The notes under the pieces: generated by a model
The model's input: the letters and a program-made list of their open reading frames with translations, nothing else
Database searches by the model: none
What the model was told of the DNA's origin: nothing
Shown here: one piece after another, positions 17,434 to 30,256 of the stretch
Numbering within the stretch: position 1 is the stretch's first letter
Layout of the letters: each line of letters opens with the position of its first letter
Made by a program: the position numbers and the translations under genes
Assembly: GCF_002865585.1 (NCBI RefSeq)
Contig: NZ_CP025581.1
Coordinates: forward strand, 1,612,001-1,676,000
From: Nocardioides houyundeii
GTDB taxonomy: Bacteria; Actinomycetota; Actinomycetes; Propionibacteriales; Nocardioidaceae
Direction: 5' to 3'
DNA length: 64,000 bases

Positions 17434-19506
17434 GTGGCAGCCCCGACCGACACCTCCTACAACGCAGCTCACCTCCTGGTCCTCGAAGGCCTCGAGGCGG
17501 TGCGCAAGCGGCCCGGCATGTACATCGGGTCCACCGACACCCGCGGCCTGATGCACTGCCTGTGGGAGCTCATCGACAACGGGGTGGACGAGGCGCTCGC
17601 CGGCGCCGCGCACCGCGTCGAGGTGACGCTGCACGCCGACGACTCGGTGGAGGTCATCGACGACGGCCGCGGCATCCCCACCGACAAGGAGCCCAAGACC
17701 GGGCTCCCGGGCGTCGAGGTGGTCGCCACCAAGCTGCACGCCGGAGGGAAGTTCGGCGGGGGGTCCTACGTCGCCACCGGTGGGCTGCACGGGGTGGGCC
17801 TCTCGGTGGTCAACGCGCTCTCCTCGCGGATGGACATCGATGTCGACCGGAGCCCTGCCCAGCAGGGACTGAGCTTCCAGCGCGGGGTTCCGGGAGTCTT
17901 CGAGGGTGAGGGGCCGCAGGCCGGGTTCACCGCCAGGTCGGGCCTGACCCGCAAGGGCCGACGGGTGGCGAAGGGCCGCACCGGCACCACCGTGCGCTTC
18001 TGGCCGGACCGACAGATCTTCACCCGCGACGCCACCTTCGTGTTCGAGGACCTGGTGACCAGGGCCCGCCAGACCTCCTACATCGTGCCGGGGCTGGAGC
18101 TGGTGATCCGCGACATGCGCGGCGACCAGCCCGTGGAGGAGAAGTTCCGCCACGACGGGGGCATCTCGGAGTTCGCGGAGTTCCTGTCGGTGGGGGAGCC
18201 CGTCACCGACGTGCTGCGGCTCCAGGGGTCCGAGACCTTCAAGGAGACCGTGCCCCTGCTCGACGACAAGGGGCACATGACCCCGCAGGAGGTGACGCGC
18301 GAGCTCGGCGTGGACGTCGCCCTCCGCTGGACGATGGGCTACGACACCGAGGTCCGGTCCTACGTGAACGTGATCGCCACGCCCAAGGGCGGGACGCACG
18401 TGAGCGGGTTCGAGCAGGCGGTCACCAAGACGTTCAACGACGTGATGCGGGCGACCAAGGCGCTCAAGGTCGGCGACCAGGACGTCATCAAGGACGACGT
18501 GCTCGAGGGGCTCACCGCGGTGGTCACCGTGCGTCTGGCCGAGCCGCAGTTCGAGGGCCAGACCAAGGAGATCCTCGGGACCCCGGCCGCCCGCGCGATC
18601 GTGCGCAAGGTCGTCTCCTCCGAGCTCAAGGCGTTCCTCACCTCCACCAAGCGTGGCGAGAAGTCCCAGGCCAAGCTGGTCATGGACAAGGTGGTGGGCG
18701 CTTCCAAGACGCGCATCGCGGCACGGCAGCACAAGGAGACCCAGCGCCGCAAGAACGCCCTGGAGTCCTCCGCCCTGCCTGCGAAGCTGGCAGACTGCCG
18801 TTCTGGCGACAACGAGCGCACGGAGCTCTTCATCGTCGAGGGGGACTCCGCGCTGGGCACCGCCAAGATGGCGCGCGACTCCGAGTACCAGGCCCTGCTG
18901 CCCATCCGCGGCAAGATCCTCAACGTCCAGAAGGCCTCGGTCACCGACATGCTCAAGAACACCGAGTGCGCGGCGATCATCCAGGTCGTCGGCGCCGGGT
19001 CGGGCCGGAGCTTCGACCTGGAGGCGCGGCGCTACGGTCGCATCATCTTCATGGCGGACGCCGACTCCGACGGCGCGCACATCCGCTGCCTGCTGGCCAC
19101 CCTGTTCTTCAAGTACATGCCCGATCTGCTGACCGCGGGCCGGGTCTACACCGCGGTCCCGCCCCTGCACCGGATCGAGCTCACCAACCCGCGCAAGAGC
19201 ATGGACAAGTACGTCTACACCTACTCAGACGACGAGCTGCACCGTCGCCTGGCCGAGCTGAAGAAGAAGAACCTCGGCTACAAGGACCCGCCGCAGCGCT
19301 ACAAGGGTCTCGGCGAGATGGACGCCGACCAGCTGCAGGAGACGACGATGGACCCCCGCCACCGCACCCTGCGGCGGCTGACGGTCGACGACGCCGCGAT
19401 CGCCGCGGACGTCTTCGAGCTGCTGATGGGCTCCGACGTCGCCCCGCGCAAGGAGTTCATCGTGCAGGGCGCCTACGAGGTCGACATGGAGACCCTGGAC
19501 GCCTGA
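17434..19506 (+). CDS. parE: DNA topoisomerase IV subunit B (GyrB/ParE family)
   Basis: ATPase subunit of a type IIA topoisomerase that decatenates or relaxes DNA, 690 residues. The GHKL ATPase domain has ELIDNGVDEAL (about residues 43-53) and GGKFGGGSYVATGGLHGVG; the TOPRIM domain has VEGDSA (about 469) and DADSDGAH (about 543). RKRPGMYIGSTD near the N-terminus is family-wide. The short length without the GyrB insert and the nearby parC gene fit the actinobacterial topoisomerase IV rather than gyrase, whose genes normally sit near dnaA. Start GTG at 17434 with TAGATT eight bases upstream. Confidence 0.9.
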   Translation: MAAPTDTSYNAAHLLVLEGLEAVRKRPGMYIGSTDTRGLMHCLWELIDNGVDEALAGAAHRVEVTLHADDSVEVIDDGRGIPTDKEPKTGLPGVEVVATKLHAGGKFGGGSYVATGGLHGVGLSVVNALSSRMDIDVDRSPAQQGLSFQRGVPGVFEGEGPQAGFTARSGLTRKGRRVAKGRTGTTVRFWPDRQIFTRDATFVFEDLVTRARQTSYIVPGLELVIRDMRGDQPVEEKFRHDGGISEFAEFLSVGEPVTDVLRLQGSETFKETVPLLDDKGHMTPQEVTRELGVDVALRWTMGYDTEVRSYVNVIATPKGGTHVSGFEQAVTKTFNDVMRATKALKVGDQDVIKDDVLEGLTAVVTVRLAEPQFEGQTKEILGTPAARAIVRKVVSSELKAFLTSTKRGEKSQAKLVMDKVVGASKTRIAARQHKETQRRKNALESSALPAKLADCRSGDNERTELFIVEGDSALGTAKMARDSEYQALLPIRGKILNVQKASVTDMLKNTECAAIIQVVGAGSGRSFDLEARRYGRIIFMADADSDGAHIRCLLATLFFKYMPDLLTAGRVYTAVPPLHRIELTNPRKSMDKYVYTYSDDELHRRLAELKKKNLGYKDPPQRYKGLGEMDADQLQETTMDPRHRTLRRLTVDDAAIAADVFELLMGSDVAPRKEFIVQGAYEVDMETLDA

Positions 19507-19507
19507 G

Positions 19508-19533
19508 CCGTGCCCGGCCGCCTCACGGCACGG
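19508..19533. terminator. Possible hairpin between parE and the carbonic anhydrase gene
   Basis: CCGTGCC (19508-19514) can pair with GGCACGG (19527-19533) between convergent genes, overlapping the carbonic anhydrase stop. The stem is short, so this is tentative. Confidence 0.3.
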
Positions 19534-20017
19534 GCGTCATGAGCCCCGAGTCGACGTCGTACACGAAGCCGCCCACCTTGATGGAGGCGGGGATGAGCGG
19601 GTGGGACCGCACCTTCTGCACGTCCTCGCGCAGTCGGGTCACCTGGTCGTCGATGACGCCGAAGGTCTGCCACGAGGCGTCGACGCCGGCGGACTCGCCG
19701 ATCTTCTCGCGCAGCTCCGCCTCGGAGTGCTGCGTCATCGCACACCTGGTGTGCGGGACGATCAGCACGCGCTCGACGCCGAGCAGGTGGGCCCCCAGCA
19801 CCAGGGCCTCCAGGGCCTGCGGGGTGACCCGGCCCCCGGGGTTTCGGAAGATCTTGGCGTCGCCGTGGTGCAGGCCCAGCATCGCCAACGGGTCGATCCG
19901 GGAGTCCATGCACGTCACGATGGCGACGCCAGCATGAGCCTTGCCGTCGAAGCCGCCCAGGTCGAAGTTCGCTGCGAACGCGCGGTTCGCCTCCATCAGG
20001 TCGTCGAAGTCAGCCAC
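19523..20017 (-). CDS. Beta-class carbonic anhydrase
   Basis: Zinc enzyme interconverting CO2 and bicarbonate, 164 residues. CMDSR (Cys36, Asp38, Arg40) and HTRC (His89, Cys92) supply the zinc ligands and the Asp-Arg dyad of the beta class; IFRNPGGRVTP is the conserved loop. The protein is short, typical of the compact actinobacterial type. The GTG at 20017 overlaps the end of the transporter gene by 8 bases, so it is probably the last gene of the parC-lprG-P55 unit. Confidence 0.9.
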   Translation of the reverse strand: MADFDDLMEANRAFAANFDLGGFDGKAHAGVAIVTCMDSRIDPLAMLGLHHGDAKIFRNPGGRVTPQALEALVLGAHLLGVERVLIVPHTRCAMTQHSEAELREKIGESAGVDASWQTFGVIDDQVTRLREDVQKVRSHPLIPASIKVGGFVYDVDSGLMTPVP

Positions 20018-21805
20018 GGGAAGAACCTAACCCAGTGCTCTGGGCCACAGGCGCCGAGGTCGCACTCCGGAACAGGACCAGCGCCAGGACGCCGGCGAGC
20101 AGGGCACAGCCGGCGGCACCGAGGAACACGGTCTGCTCCTGCGCGATGCCCGCCTGCTTGAGCAGCAACGTGAACTCCGCGCACCTCGACCTGCCGTCGC
20201 AGACCTCCCGGACGCCGGGGATGTCAGCCTGCTCGGCGTAGTAGCGGCGCAGGCCGAGCGTGGTGAGCGCGGAGATCCCCACCAGCATGCCGACCATCCG
20301 GGAGACCACCACCAGCGCGCTGGTCAGGCCGTGCACCGAGGAGTCGGTGAAGGCGAGGACGGCCGCGTTGACCGGGGCGAGCGCCAGACCGAAGCCGAGG
20401 CCGCCGAGGACCAGGGGCACGGTCGCGCTCCAGCTCTCCAACGCGGTGATGTCCCACCGGGACATCAGAAGGAACGAGGCGGCCGCCAGCGCCATGCCCG
20501 TCGCGGTGGTGCGTCCGGGACCCCAGCTGCGCGTCAGGTAGCCGCCCAGGACCGCGCCCACGGGGAGGGCGACCAGGAACCGCACCAGCACCAGGGCGGC
20601 GGAGAGCTGGGAGTCGCCGTAGATGGTGGTGCGGGCGAAGAGCGGGATGTCGATCAGGGCCGCGATCAGCGCGGCACCGACGAAGAAGCTCACCACCAGG
20701 GAGCCCCAGGCCGGCGTACGGCGCAGGGTTCCGGCAGGCACCAGCGGCGCGGGGGAGCGGCGTAGGTGCACGACGAGGCAGACTGCGGCGACCGCGGCGC
20801 CCAGCAGGTACCAGGCCCCCTGTGCGGAGAACACCTCCAGCCGGGGATCAGCGGTCGCGAAGGCCAGGATGATCCCGCCCAGGGCGACCCCCAGGAGCGC
20901 GGACCCGAGGAGGTCGGCCTCCCGCATGGCACGACCCCAGGAACGTACGTCGACCAGCGGGTGGGCGGCGGTCAGCAGCCGGACGACCAGTCCGGCCGCG
21001 GCAGCCAGGGTGACCGCTCCGACGGGGGTCGGCCAGCGTCCGTCGCCGACGAACGGCACGAACATCTCGCCCCATCTCAGGTCCCGCATGATGGGCCCGG
21101 GTCGGACGAACACCAGGGCGCCGGCCACCAGCGTCAGTGCCGCCAAGGCCAGTCCGACGAGGTCCCGGCGGCGCCGGGCCGGCTCACCCGGTTCCGCCCC
21201 TGGCGGGCCCGGCTCCTGACCCGGCCCGGGACGGCCCAGCGCCAGGGCCCGGATCGCGGCGGCGAGCACCAGTCCGACGACCAGGTTGAGCGCGAAGATG
21301 GCCCGCCAGTCGGAGACGGCGAGCACGACGGCGCCGAGCAGCGGGCCGAGGACCGACCCCACCTCCTGGACGGCCGAGACGATGCCCAACGGGACCCCGC
21401 GCCGGTTGGCGGGGTAGAGGTCCGCCACCAGCGCCAGGGTGGCTGGCACCAGCCCACCACCCCGACGCCCTGCAGGAAGCGTCCGCTCACCATCGAGGGC
21501 AGGTCGTAGGCCAGGGCGGTGACCAGGGAGCCGAGGGCGAAGAGGACGAGGGAGAAGACCAGGACGGGGACGCGGCCCCGCAGGTCCGCGATCCGGCCGA
21601 TCAGGGGGAGCATGGCGACGTAGCCGAGGAGGAAGCCGGAGACGATGGGCGCCGCCCGCTGCAGCTGGTCCAGCGGGATGCCGGCGCTGCCCATCATGTC
21701 CGGCAGGGCCAGCACCACCACGTAGGTGTCCGCCGCGGCGAAGGCCACGGCACCGGCGGCCAGCCCCAGCAGCATCCGGGGGGCGTTGCCCAGCGCGGGC
21801 GTCAC
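20010..21805 (-). CDS. P55-type MFS transporter (DHA2 family), frame broken by one base
   Basis: Multi-helix drug/lipid exporter of the 14-helix MFS class. The GTG at 21805 overlaps the lprG stop (GTGA). The first segment runs MTPALGNAPR through PLIGRIADLRGRVPVLVFSL and MVSGRFLQGVG; the rest continues in another frame from LVPATLALVADLYPANRRG to the C-terminus. Only one G added to the run at 21460-21463 rejoins them as GVGGGGLVPATLALVAD, the expected motif C region. In mycobacteria the equivalent LprG-P55 pair moves triacylglycerol-type lipids to the envelope; that role is inferred here from gene order. The break is probably a sequence error. Confidence 0.82.
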
Positions 21806-22533
21806 GGTGCGGTGATCGTCTTCTCGGTGTCGTAGTCGCGGATGTCGACCTGGTAGGTCATCTCCGGACTGTCGGCGTAGAAGACCCCGGTCAGGGTGGC
21901 CTCGCGCAGCTCGCCGTCCTCGTTGATCAGGTAGGCGGCGTCGAAGACGTCACCCGCGCTGCTCGGGATCACGTTCTTCATCACCTCTCCGTCGATGGTC
22001 CCGGTGTAGGAGGTGAGCACCTCCCGGTTGTCCACGCCGCCGCGCTCGGTGTCCCCGGCCTCGGCGGAGTCGGTGGCGGTCAGCAGCGTGGCGAACCCGT
22101 GGTCCGCACTGATCAGGAGGCTCGGGTCCGGCGCGCCGTACTCGGCCGGGTCCACGTCGGACCAGCCGGGGGTCAGCGGGATACGGGCCCACACCTTGCC
22201 GTCCACCGCCACCACCGGGACCTCGAACTCGTTGCCCGAGAGCCGGACCTTCAGTGCCCCGTCGAAGGCGGGGGCGGAGGTGGCCGTGCCGACTGCGCTG
22301 GTGATGCCGGTGACGCCGTCGGGCAGGTCGTCGGTGGTGAGGCTCAACGTCACCCCGGACGTCTCGTCGAGGCGCTCGGCGGCGCCGTCGAGCACCGCCG
22401 AGACCTCCTCGGGAGAGGCGTCCGAGCCCTCGTCGGAGCTGCAGGAGCCCAGTACCAGCGCCAGGCCCAGCAGGGGCGTCAGGGCGAGCACGCGCGCGCG
22501 GGAACGGATGTGGAGGACCGGTGTTCGAGACAT
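21802..22533 (-). CDS. lprG: LprG-type lipoprotein (LppX_LprAFG family)
   Basis: 243-residue lipoprotein with lipobox LVLGSC (Cys31). The family folds into a half-barrel that holds a lipid in a hydrophobic cavity. TGWSDVDP-like segments (here PGWSDVDPAEYG) and VDIRDYDTEKTITAP at the C-terminus are typical. It directly precedes and overlaps a P55-type transporter, the same pairing as mycobacterial lprG and P55, which strengthens the call. The start is 4 bases after the parC stop, so it is co-transcribed with parC. Confidence 0.88.
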   Translation of the reverse strand: MSRTPVLHIRSRARVLALTPLLGLALVLGSCSSDEGSDASPEEVSAVLDGAAERLDETSGVTLSLTTDDLPDGVTGITSAVGTATSAPAFDGALKVRLSGNEFEVPVVAVDGKVWARIPLTPGWSDVDPAEYGAPDPSLLISADHGFATLLTATDSAEAGDTERGGVDNREVLTSYTGTIDGEVMKNVIPSSAGDVFDAAYLINEDGELREATLTGVFYADSPEMTYQVDIRDYDTEKTITAP

Positions 22534-22537
22534 CGCG

Positions 22538-25018
<2,481 letters not shown>

Positions 25019-25083
25019 GCTGGCATTGTCCCCAACGGCCCGCCCGATGCGGTGACAGGGCACGCCGAGGTGCGGCGGCAGGT

Positions 25084-25096
25084 TAGATTCAGTCGC
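25084..25096 (+). promoter_or_regulatory. Probable leaderless promoter of the GNAT/acyl-CoA synthetase gene
   Basis: TAGATT at 25084-25089 is followed after 7 bases by the GTG start at 25097, so transcription should start at or next to the start codon. On the other strand GACAAT (25030-25025) does the same for parC. Confidence 0.5.
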
Positions 25097-27805
25097 GTGA
25101 GCCACGCCGAGACCGGGACCCTGATGACCGATCCTCCCAAGCACTGGGAGGCCGACGTCCTGCTCCGCGACGGTCGCACGGCGCACATCAGGCCCATCCG
25201 GGCCGCCGACGCCGAGCTGATGGTCGAGTTCTACAGCCGCGTCTCGGACCAGTCGAAGTACTACCGGTTCTTCGCCCCGATGCCGAAGCTCTCCGACAAG
25301 GACGTGGCCCGGTTCACCCAGGTCGACTTCGTGGGGCGCGTCGCGTTCGTGCTGCTGGTGGGCGGGAAGATGATCGCGGTGGGCCGCTACGACACCGTCG
25401 CGCCCGGCGAGGCCGAGGTGGCGTTCCTGGTCGAGGACAAGCACCAGGGCCGCGGCATCGGCCAGCTGCTGCTCGAGCACCTCGCCCAGGCGGGCCGCGA
25501 GCGCGGGATCGAGCGGTTCGTCGCCGAGGTGCTGCCCGACAACCACCCGATGATCCGCACCTTCAAGGACGCCGGCTACCAGGTGGCCAGCCAGTACGAC
25601 GACGGCCTGGTGTCGCTGGAGTTCTCCATCGACCCCACCGAGACCGCCCTGGACGTGATGGAGCAGCGCGAGCACCGCGCCGAGTCCGCCTCGATCGAGA
25701 AGTTCTTCAATCCGCGCTCGGTGGCCGTCATCGGCGCCAGCCGCCGTCAGGACACCATCGGGCAGGCCCTGGTCCGCAACCTGGTCCTGGGCGACTTCAC
25801 CGGCCGCGTCTACGCCGTGAACCCCACAGCCGACGCGGTCTCGGGACTCCCGGCGTACTCGTCGGTGGCCGAGATCCCCGGCGAGGTCGACGTCGCCATC
25901 GTGGCGGTGCCGGCCGACGCGGTGCAGGACGTCGTGCTGGACTGCGCCGCCAAGGGCGTGCACGGCCTGGTGGTCATCTCCTCCGGCTTCGCCGAGACCG
26001 GCGAGGAGGGACGCCGTCGCCAGCGCCAGCTCGTCGGGCTCTCCCGCTCCTACGGCCTGCGGCTGATCGGCCCCAACTGCCTGGGAGTGATCAACACCGA
26101 CCCCGAGGTCTCGATCAACGCCTCGCTCTCCTCGGTGATGCCTCCCCGCGGCCGGGCGGGGTTCTTCTGCCAGTCCGGTGCGCTGGGCTCGGCCATCCTG
26201 GAGAAGGTGAACAACCGGGGCCTGGGGCTGACCACCTTCGTCAGTGCCGGCAACCGTGCCGACGTCTCCGGCAACGACCTGCTGCAGTACTGGGAGGAGG
26301 ACGACTCCACCGAGGTCGTCCTGCTCTACCTGGAGTCCATCGGCAACCCCCGCAAGTTCTCCCGGATCGCGCGTCGGGTCTCCCGGCGCAAGCCGATCAT
26401 CGCCGTGCGGTCCGGCCGCACCACCCAGGGTGTGCCCATGGGGCACGCGGTGCGCAAGATCGCCGCCCCCTCGCAGTCGGTGGACGCCATGTTCCGGCAG
26501 GCCGGGGTGATCCAGGTCGACACCCTGGAGGAGATGTTCGACGTCGCCCAGCTGTTGGCGCACCAGCCGCTGCCCCGCGGCCGCCGGGTCGCGGTCGTGG
26601 GCAACTCCGACGCCCTCGGCCTGCTGGCCGCGGACGCGGCCGCCGGCGCCGGCCTCGTGGTCAACAAGCAGGTGGCGCTGGGTGCGGAGGCCACGGCCGA
26701 GGACTTCGAGGACGCGCTGGACGCCGCCATCGACGACCCCGAGGTCGACGCGGTCGCCGCCATCTACATTCCGCCGCTCAACGTCAGCGGCGAGGACGTG
26801 GCCAACGTGCTCGCCGCCATCGGCGAGCAGTCGGACAAGCCCCTGGTCTCCACGTTCCTGGGGGCCGAGGGGGTGCCCGAGCTGCTGCGGGTCCCCGACG
26901 TCGCGGGCTCCACGGCCGGCCGCGGCTCGGTGCCGTCGTACCCGGCGGTCGAGGCCGCGGTCCGGGCCCTGGCCCGCGTCGTGGAGTACGCGATGTGGCT
27001 GCGCACCCCGGACAACCCGCCCGGCGACCTCGAGCTGGTGGACCGACCGGCGGCCAAGAAGTTGGTCGCCGAGCTGCTGATCGAGCACCCCACGGGGCGC
27101 GACCTCAGCGACGCCGAGCAGTTCGAGCTGCTCGCCTGCTACGGCATCGACCTGTGGCGCACCCGCCCGGTGAGCTCGCTGGAGGAGGCACGCGCCGCCG
27201 GTGCCGAGCTGGGCTGGGACGTCGTGCTGAAGGCGACCGCTCCGCACCTGCGCGACCGCCCCGACCTCGCGCACGTGTGGCGCAACATCGACTCCCCGGC
27301 CCAGATGGACGACGCGTGGAAGTCGCTGCGCGAGGTGATCACCGATCCCGGCAAGGCGGGCTTCGTGGTGCAGCGCAACGCGCCGCCCGGCGTCCCGGTG
27401 GCCGTGGCCAGCATCGAGGACCCGCTGTTCGGTCCGGTGATCTCGTTCGGCATCGGTGGCCCGCTCACCGAGCTGCTCGGGGACCGTGCCTTCCGCATCC
27501 CGCCGTTGGCCGAGCACGACGCCCAGGACATGGTCCGCGAGATCAAGGCGTCCCCCCTGCTCTTCGGCTACCGGGGGAGCGAGATCGTGGACGTGGAGGA
27601 GGTGGAGAGGATCGTGAGGCGGGTCGCGCAGCTGCAGTACGACGTGCCCCAGATCCGCTCCCTCTCGCTGCCCCTGGTGCTGGCCGGCCAGAGCGGGTGC
27701 GCCGTGCTGGGCTCGACCATCCGGATCGAGCCCGTCCTGGACCCGCGCTCGGACTGGTTCGTCCGGCGACTGAGCTCGATGCCGGGGGACACGCTTCCCG
27801 ACTGA
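25097..27805 (+). CDS. Bifunctional GNAT acetyltransferase / NDP-forming acyl-CoA synthetase-like protein (Pat type)
   Basis: 902-residue protein with the GNAT domain first (about residues 30-190; acetyl-CoA loop [17 protein letters not shown]) and an NDP-forming acyl-CoA synthetase-like part after it: CoA-binding [20 protein letters not shown], ligase SQSGALGSA, and an ATP-grasp domain at the C-terminus. Such proteins acetylate lysines of metabolic enzymes such as acetyl-CoA synthetase. The GNAT-first order matches the Streptomyces type, the reverse of the enterobacterial one. The phospho-His motif SHTG of active synthetases seems replaced by GHAVR, so the ligase part may only sense ligands. 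Start GTG 25097 (ATG 25124 possible). Confidence 0.88.
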   Translation: MSHAETGTLMTDPPKHWEADVLLRDGRTAHIRPIRAADAELMVEFYSRVSDQSKYYRFFAPMPKLSDKDVARFTQVDFVGRVAFVLLVGGKMIAVGRYDTVAPGEAEVAFLVEDKHQGRGIGQLLLEHLAQAGRERGIERFVAEVLPDNHPMIRTFKDAGYQVASQYDDGLVSLEFSIDPTETALDVMEQREHRAESASIEKFFNPRSVAVIGASRRQDTIGQALVRNLVLGDFTGRVYAVNPTADAVSGLPAYSSVAEIPGEVDVAIVAVPADAVQDVVLDCAAKGVHGLVVISSGFAETGEEGRRRQRQLVGLSRSYGLRLIGPNCLGVINTDPEVSINASLSSVMPPRGRAGFFCQSGALGSAILEKVNNRGLGLTTFVSAGNRADVSGNDLLQYWEEDDSTEVVLLYLESIGNPRKFSRIARRVSRRKPIIAVRSGRTTQGVPMGHAVRKIAAPSQSVDAMFRQAGVIQVDTLEEMFDVAQLLAHQPLPRGRRVAVVGNSDALGLLAADAAAGAGLVVNKQVALGAEATAEDFEDALDAAIDDPEVDAVAAIYIPPLNVSGEDVANVLAAIGEQSDKPLVSTFLGAEGVPELLRVPDVAGSTAGRGSVPSYPAVEAAVRALARVVEYAMWLRTPDNPPGDLELVDRPAAKKLVAELLIEHPTGRDLSDAEQFELLACYGIDLWRTRPVSSLEEARAAGAELGWDVVLKATAPHLRDRPDLAHVWRNIDSPAQMDDAWKSLREVITDPGKAGFVVQRNAPPGVPVAVASIEDPLFGPVISFGIGGPLTELLGDRAFRIPPLAEHDAQDMVREIKASPLLFGYRGSEIVDVEEVERIVRRVAQLQYDVPQIRSLSLPLVLAGQSGCAVLGSTIRIEPVLDPRSDWFVRRLSSMPGDTLPD

Positions 27806-27840
27806 GGCCCGCGCCCTCGGTGGCCACTAGGATCACGGCC

Positions 27841-28464
27841 GTGCTGGTCTCCGATGCTCATCGCTTCCTCTTCGTGCACGTGCAGAAGACGGGCGGCGTC
27901 AGCGTGGAGCACCTGGTCCGGTCCCACCTGCCCGAGGTGCGCGGCATCGACGGCCTCACCCGGCACGCCCGACTCGGGCAGATCCTGGCCGCCGAGCCCG
28001 ACCTGGTCGACTACTGGACGGTGGGGTTCGTGCGCAACCCCTGGGCCCGTCTGGTCTCCTGGTACGGCATGGTCCAGCGCTTCCGACGCCTGGCCGAGCA
28101 GGGCCGGCCCAAGGCGCAGCGGTTCCTCGCCGGAGAGGGGTTCATGGCCCGGGTGGCACGCGACTACGCCGACTTCGACGCGTTCGTGCTGCGCGGCCCC
28201 GACGACTGGCCCCGGCTGCGCACGCCGCAGGTCGCCTACCTCACCGCCGAGGGGCGTACGGCGGACTTCGTGGGCCGCACCGAGAGCTTCGACGCCGACG
28301 TCCGCACGGTGATGGTGCGGCTCGGTCTCTCGGACCAGGCGCCGATCCCGCGCGACAACGCGGCCCCGCCCCGCGACTACCGCCGTGACTACTCGCCCCT
28401 GACCCGGGACCGGGTCGCCGAGGTCTTCGCCGCGGACCTGAGGGCCTTCGACTACACCTTCTAG
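27841..28464 (+). CDS. Sulfotransferase family 2-like protein
   Basis: 207-residue PAPS-dependent sulfotransferase candidate. The 5'-phosphosulfate loop FVHVQKTGGVSVEHL is at about residues 11-25 and the 3'-phosphate motif GFVRNPWARLVSWY at about 62-75, the pattern of carbohydrate sulfotransferases. The acceptor cannot be predicted. GTG at 27841 follows TAGGAT (27828-27833) by seven bases. It lies 36 bp after the acetyltransferase gene, but its own promoter suggests separate transcription. Confidence 0.82.
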   Translation: MLVSDAHRFLFVHVQKTGGVSVEHLVRSHLPEVRGIDGLTRHARLGQILAAEPDLVDYWTVGFVRNPWARLVSWYGMVQRFRRLAEQGRPKAQRFLAGEGFMARVARDYADFDAFVLRGPDDWPRLRTPQVAYLTAEGRTADFVGRTESFDADVRTVMVRLGLSDQAPIPRDNAAPPRDYRRDYSPLTRDRVAEVFAADLRAFDYTF

Positions 28465-28508
28465 ACCGCCGCGCAGCCCTACGGCCCGCCGCGTGACAGA
28501 CTGCTCCC

Positions 28509-29108
28509 ATGCGCAGCAGGACGCCCGAGCACGCTCCGGCCGAGAAGGACCATGCCCGCGAGCTGCGGTCGGCGATCGACCGCACCGGCTACTACCCCGA
28601 GGTGGTCTCCGACGGCGTCTTCGCCGCGCTCGGCGGAGAGCGGGTGGCCGCGTTCTACGTCCACCACGAGCCGACGTTCGAGCACGACGAGGTGCGCCGC
28701 CACCTGACGGTGGTGGTGCTGACCCCCACGCGGCTGCTGCTCGCGCACACCGACGAGCACCCGGGCGACGACATGCTGCCCGAGCCCTACACCTCCACCT
28801 CCACCGAGGCGATCACGCTGGCCTCGGTCCGGTCGGTGGTGGTGACCCGGATGGTGGCCAACCCCACCTCCGGTCCCGCGCCCGCCGCCGAGGCGGTGCT
28901 CACCATCGGCTGGGGTGGCGTCAGCCGGATCGACCTGGAGCCCGCCGCGTGCGCGGACCCGGCGTGCGAGGCCGACCACGGCTACACCGGGGTGCTGGCC
29001 GGCGACGACTTCTCGCTGCGGGTCTCTGCCGCTGCGGAGGGCCGGGACGCGGTCTCGGGCCTGCTGGCGTTCGCGGAGGCGCTCTCCGCCCGCACCCGCG
29101 GCGCATGA
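28509..29108 (+). CDS. DUF5998 family protein
   Basis: 199-residue actinobacterial protein. Family-like segments are ELRSAIDRTGYYPEVV, FYVHHEPTFEHDEVRRHLTV and LTIGWGGVSRIDLEPAACAD. No function is known to me. It has no signal peptide or membrane segment. Start ATG 28509 has CAGACT/GACAGA just upstream. Its stop overlaps the next gene start (ATGA), so the two are translationally coupled. Confidence 0.78.
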   Translation: MRSRTPEHAPAEKDHARELRSAIDRTGYYPEVVSDGVFAALGGERVAAFYVHHEPTFEHDEVRRHLTVVVLTPTRLLLAHTDEHPGDDMLPEPYTSTSTEAITLASVRSVVVTRMVANPTSGPAPAAEAVLTIGWGGVSRIDLEPAACADPACEADHGYTGVLAGDDFSLRVSAAAEGRDAVSGLLAFAEALSARTRGA

Positions 29109-30250
29109 GTCCCGGAGCTCCGGGCCCGAGTGCGCCGGAGTTCGTCGAGCCGGCCTACGGGACGAGATCGCTGGGCGACGTCGTGCCCGCCGTCGCCCAG
29201 GCACTGGGGGTGCCTCTGCCGGGGGCGACCACCCGGATGGTGCTGCCCGAGGCACCGGCCTACGTGGTGTTCCTGGTCGACGGGCTGGGCGCCGAGCTGC
29301 TGCGCCGCTACGCCCACGCCGCGCCGTTCCTGGCCTCGCTGCTGGCCGAGCAGGCCACCGGCACCGCGGGCGTCCCCTCGACGACCGCCACCAGTCTCAC
29401 CTCCCTGGGCACCGGGCTGGCCCCGGGGACCCACGGCCTGGTGGGGTTCACCAGCCGCATCCCCGGCACGGACCGCCTGCTCAACGCGCTGACCTGGGAC
29501 AAGGCCGTCGACCCGGTGGACTGGCAGCCGCACCCCACGGCGTTCTCCCGGCTGGTCTCCGCGGGCGTGGCCACGACGGTGGTCAACAAGCGTGACTTCG
29601 TGCGCAGCGGGCTCACCATGGCCGCCCACCGGGGCGCGGAGTACGTCGGCGCCGACCGGGTGGGGGAGCGCATCGCCGCCGTGCTGGCGGCCTCGGCCCC
29701 GCGTCCCTCGCTGACCTATGTCTACGACTCCGACCTGGACTGGACCGGGCACAAGTTCGGCGTCTCCTCCACCCAGTGGCTCCAGCAGCTCTCCATGGTC
29801 GACGCCGAGGCCGAGCAGCTGCGCGAGGCGCTGCCGCCGCAGGTGCGGCTCCTGGTGCTGGCCGACCACGGCATGGTCGACTCCCCGGTCCAGGCGCACA
29901 TCGACGTCGACGAGCACCTGGGGCTGCGCGACGGGGTGGCGCTGCTGGGCGGGGAGGCCAGGTTCCGGCACCTCTACTGCGCGCGCGGCGCCGTGGACGA
30001 CGTGGTCGCCACCTGGCGCGAGACCGTGGGGGAGGCCGCGGAGGTGCTGACCCGCGACGAGGCGGTACGGCGCGGCTGGTTCGGCGCCGCGGACCCTTCG
30101 GTGCTGCCCCGGATCGGCGACGTGCTGGTGGCCTGCCGCGGGACCAGCGCGATCATGTCCACCGCCGACTTCCCCTACGAGAAGACGCTGATCGGCCTGC
30201 ACGGCTCCCTGACGCCCGCGGAGATGCTCATCCCGATGCTGGTGGTGTGA
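29105..30250 (+). CDS. Alkaline phosphatase superfamily / nucleotide pyrophosphatase-type phosphodiesterase
   Basis: 381-residue member of the alkaline phosphatase superfamily. VVFLVDGLGAELL holds the first metal-binding Asp, GVPSTTATSLTSLGTGL the nucleophile Thr, YDSDLDWTGHKFG a further Asp/His pair, and VLADHGMVD the last Asp-His ligands, the set expected for type I phosphodiesterase/NPP enzymes. No signal peptide, so probably cytosolic. The ATG overlaps the DUF5998 stop by 4 bases. The physiological substrate is unknown. Confidence 0.87.
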   Translation: MSPGAPGPSAPEFVEPAYGTRSLGDVVPAVAQALGVPLPGATTRMVLPEAPAYVVFLVDGLGAELLRRYAHAAPFLASLLAEQATGTAGVPSTTATSLTSLGTGLAPGTHGLVGFTSRIPGTDRLLNALTWDKAVDPVDWQPHPTAFSRLVSAGVATTVVNKRDFVRSGLTMAAHRGAEYVGADRVGERIAAVLAASAPRPSLTYVYDSDLDWTGHKFGVSSTQWLQQLSMVDAEAEQLREALPPQVRLLVLADHGMVDSPVQAHIDVDEHLGLRDGVALLGGEARFRHLYCARGAVDDVVATWRETVGEAAEVLTRDEAVRRGWFGAADPSVLPRIGDVLVACRGTSAIMSTADFPYEKTLIGLHGSLTPAEMLIPMLVV

Positions 30251-30256
30251 GCGGGC

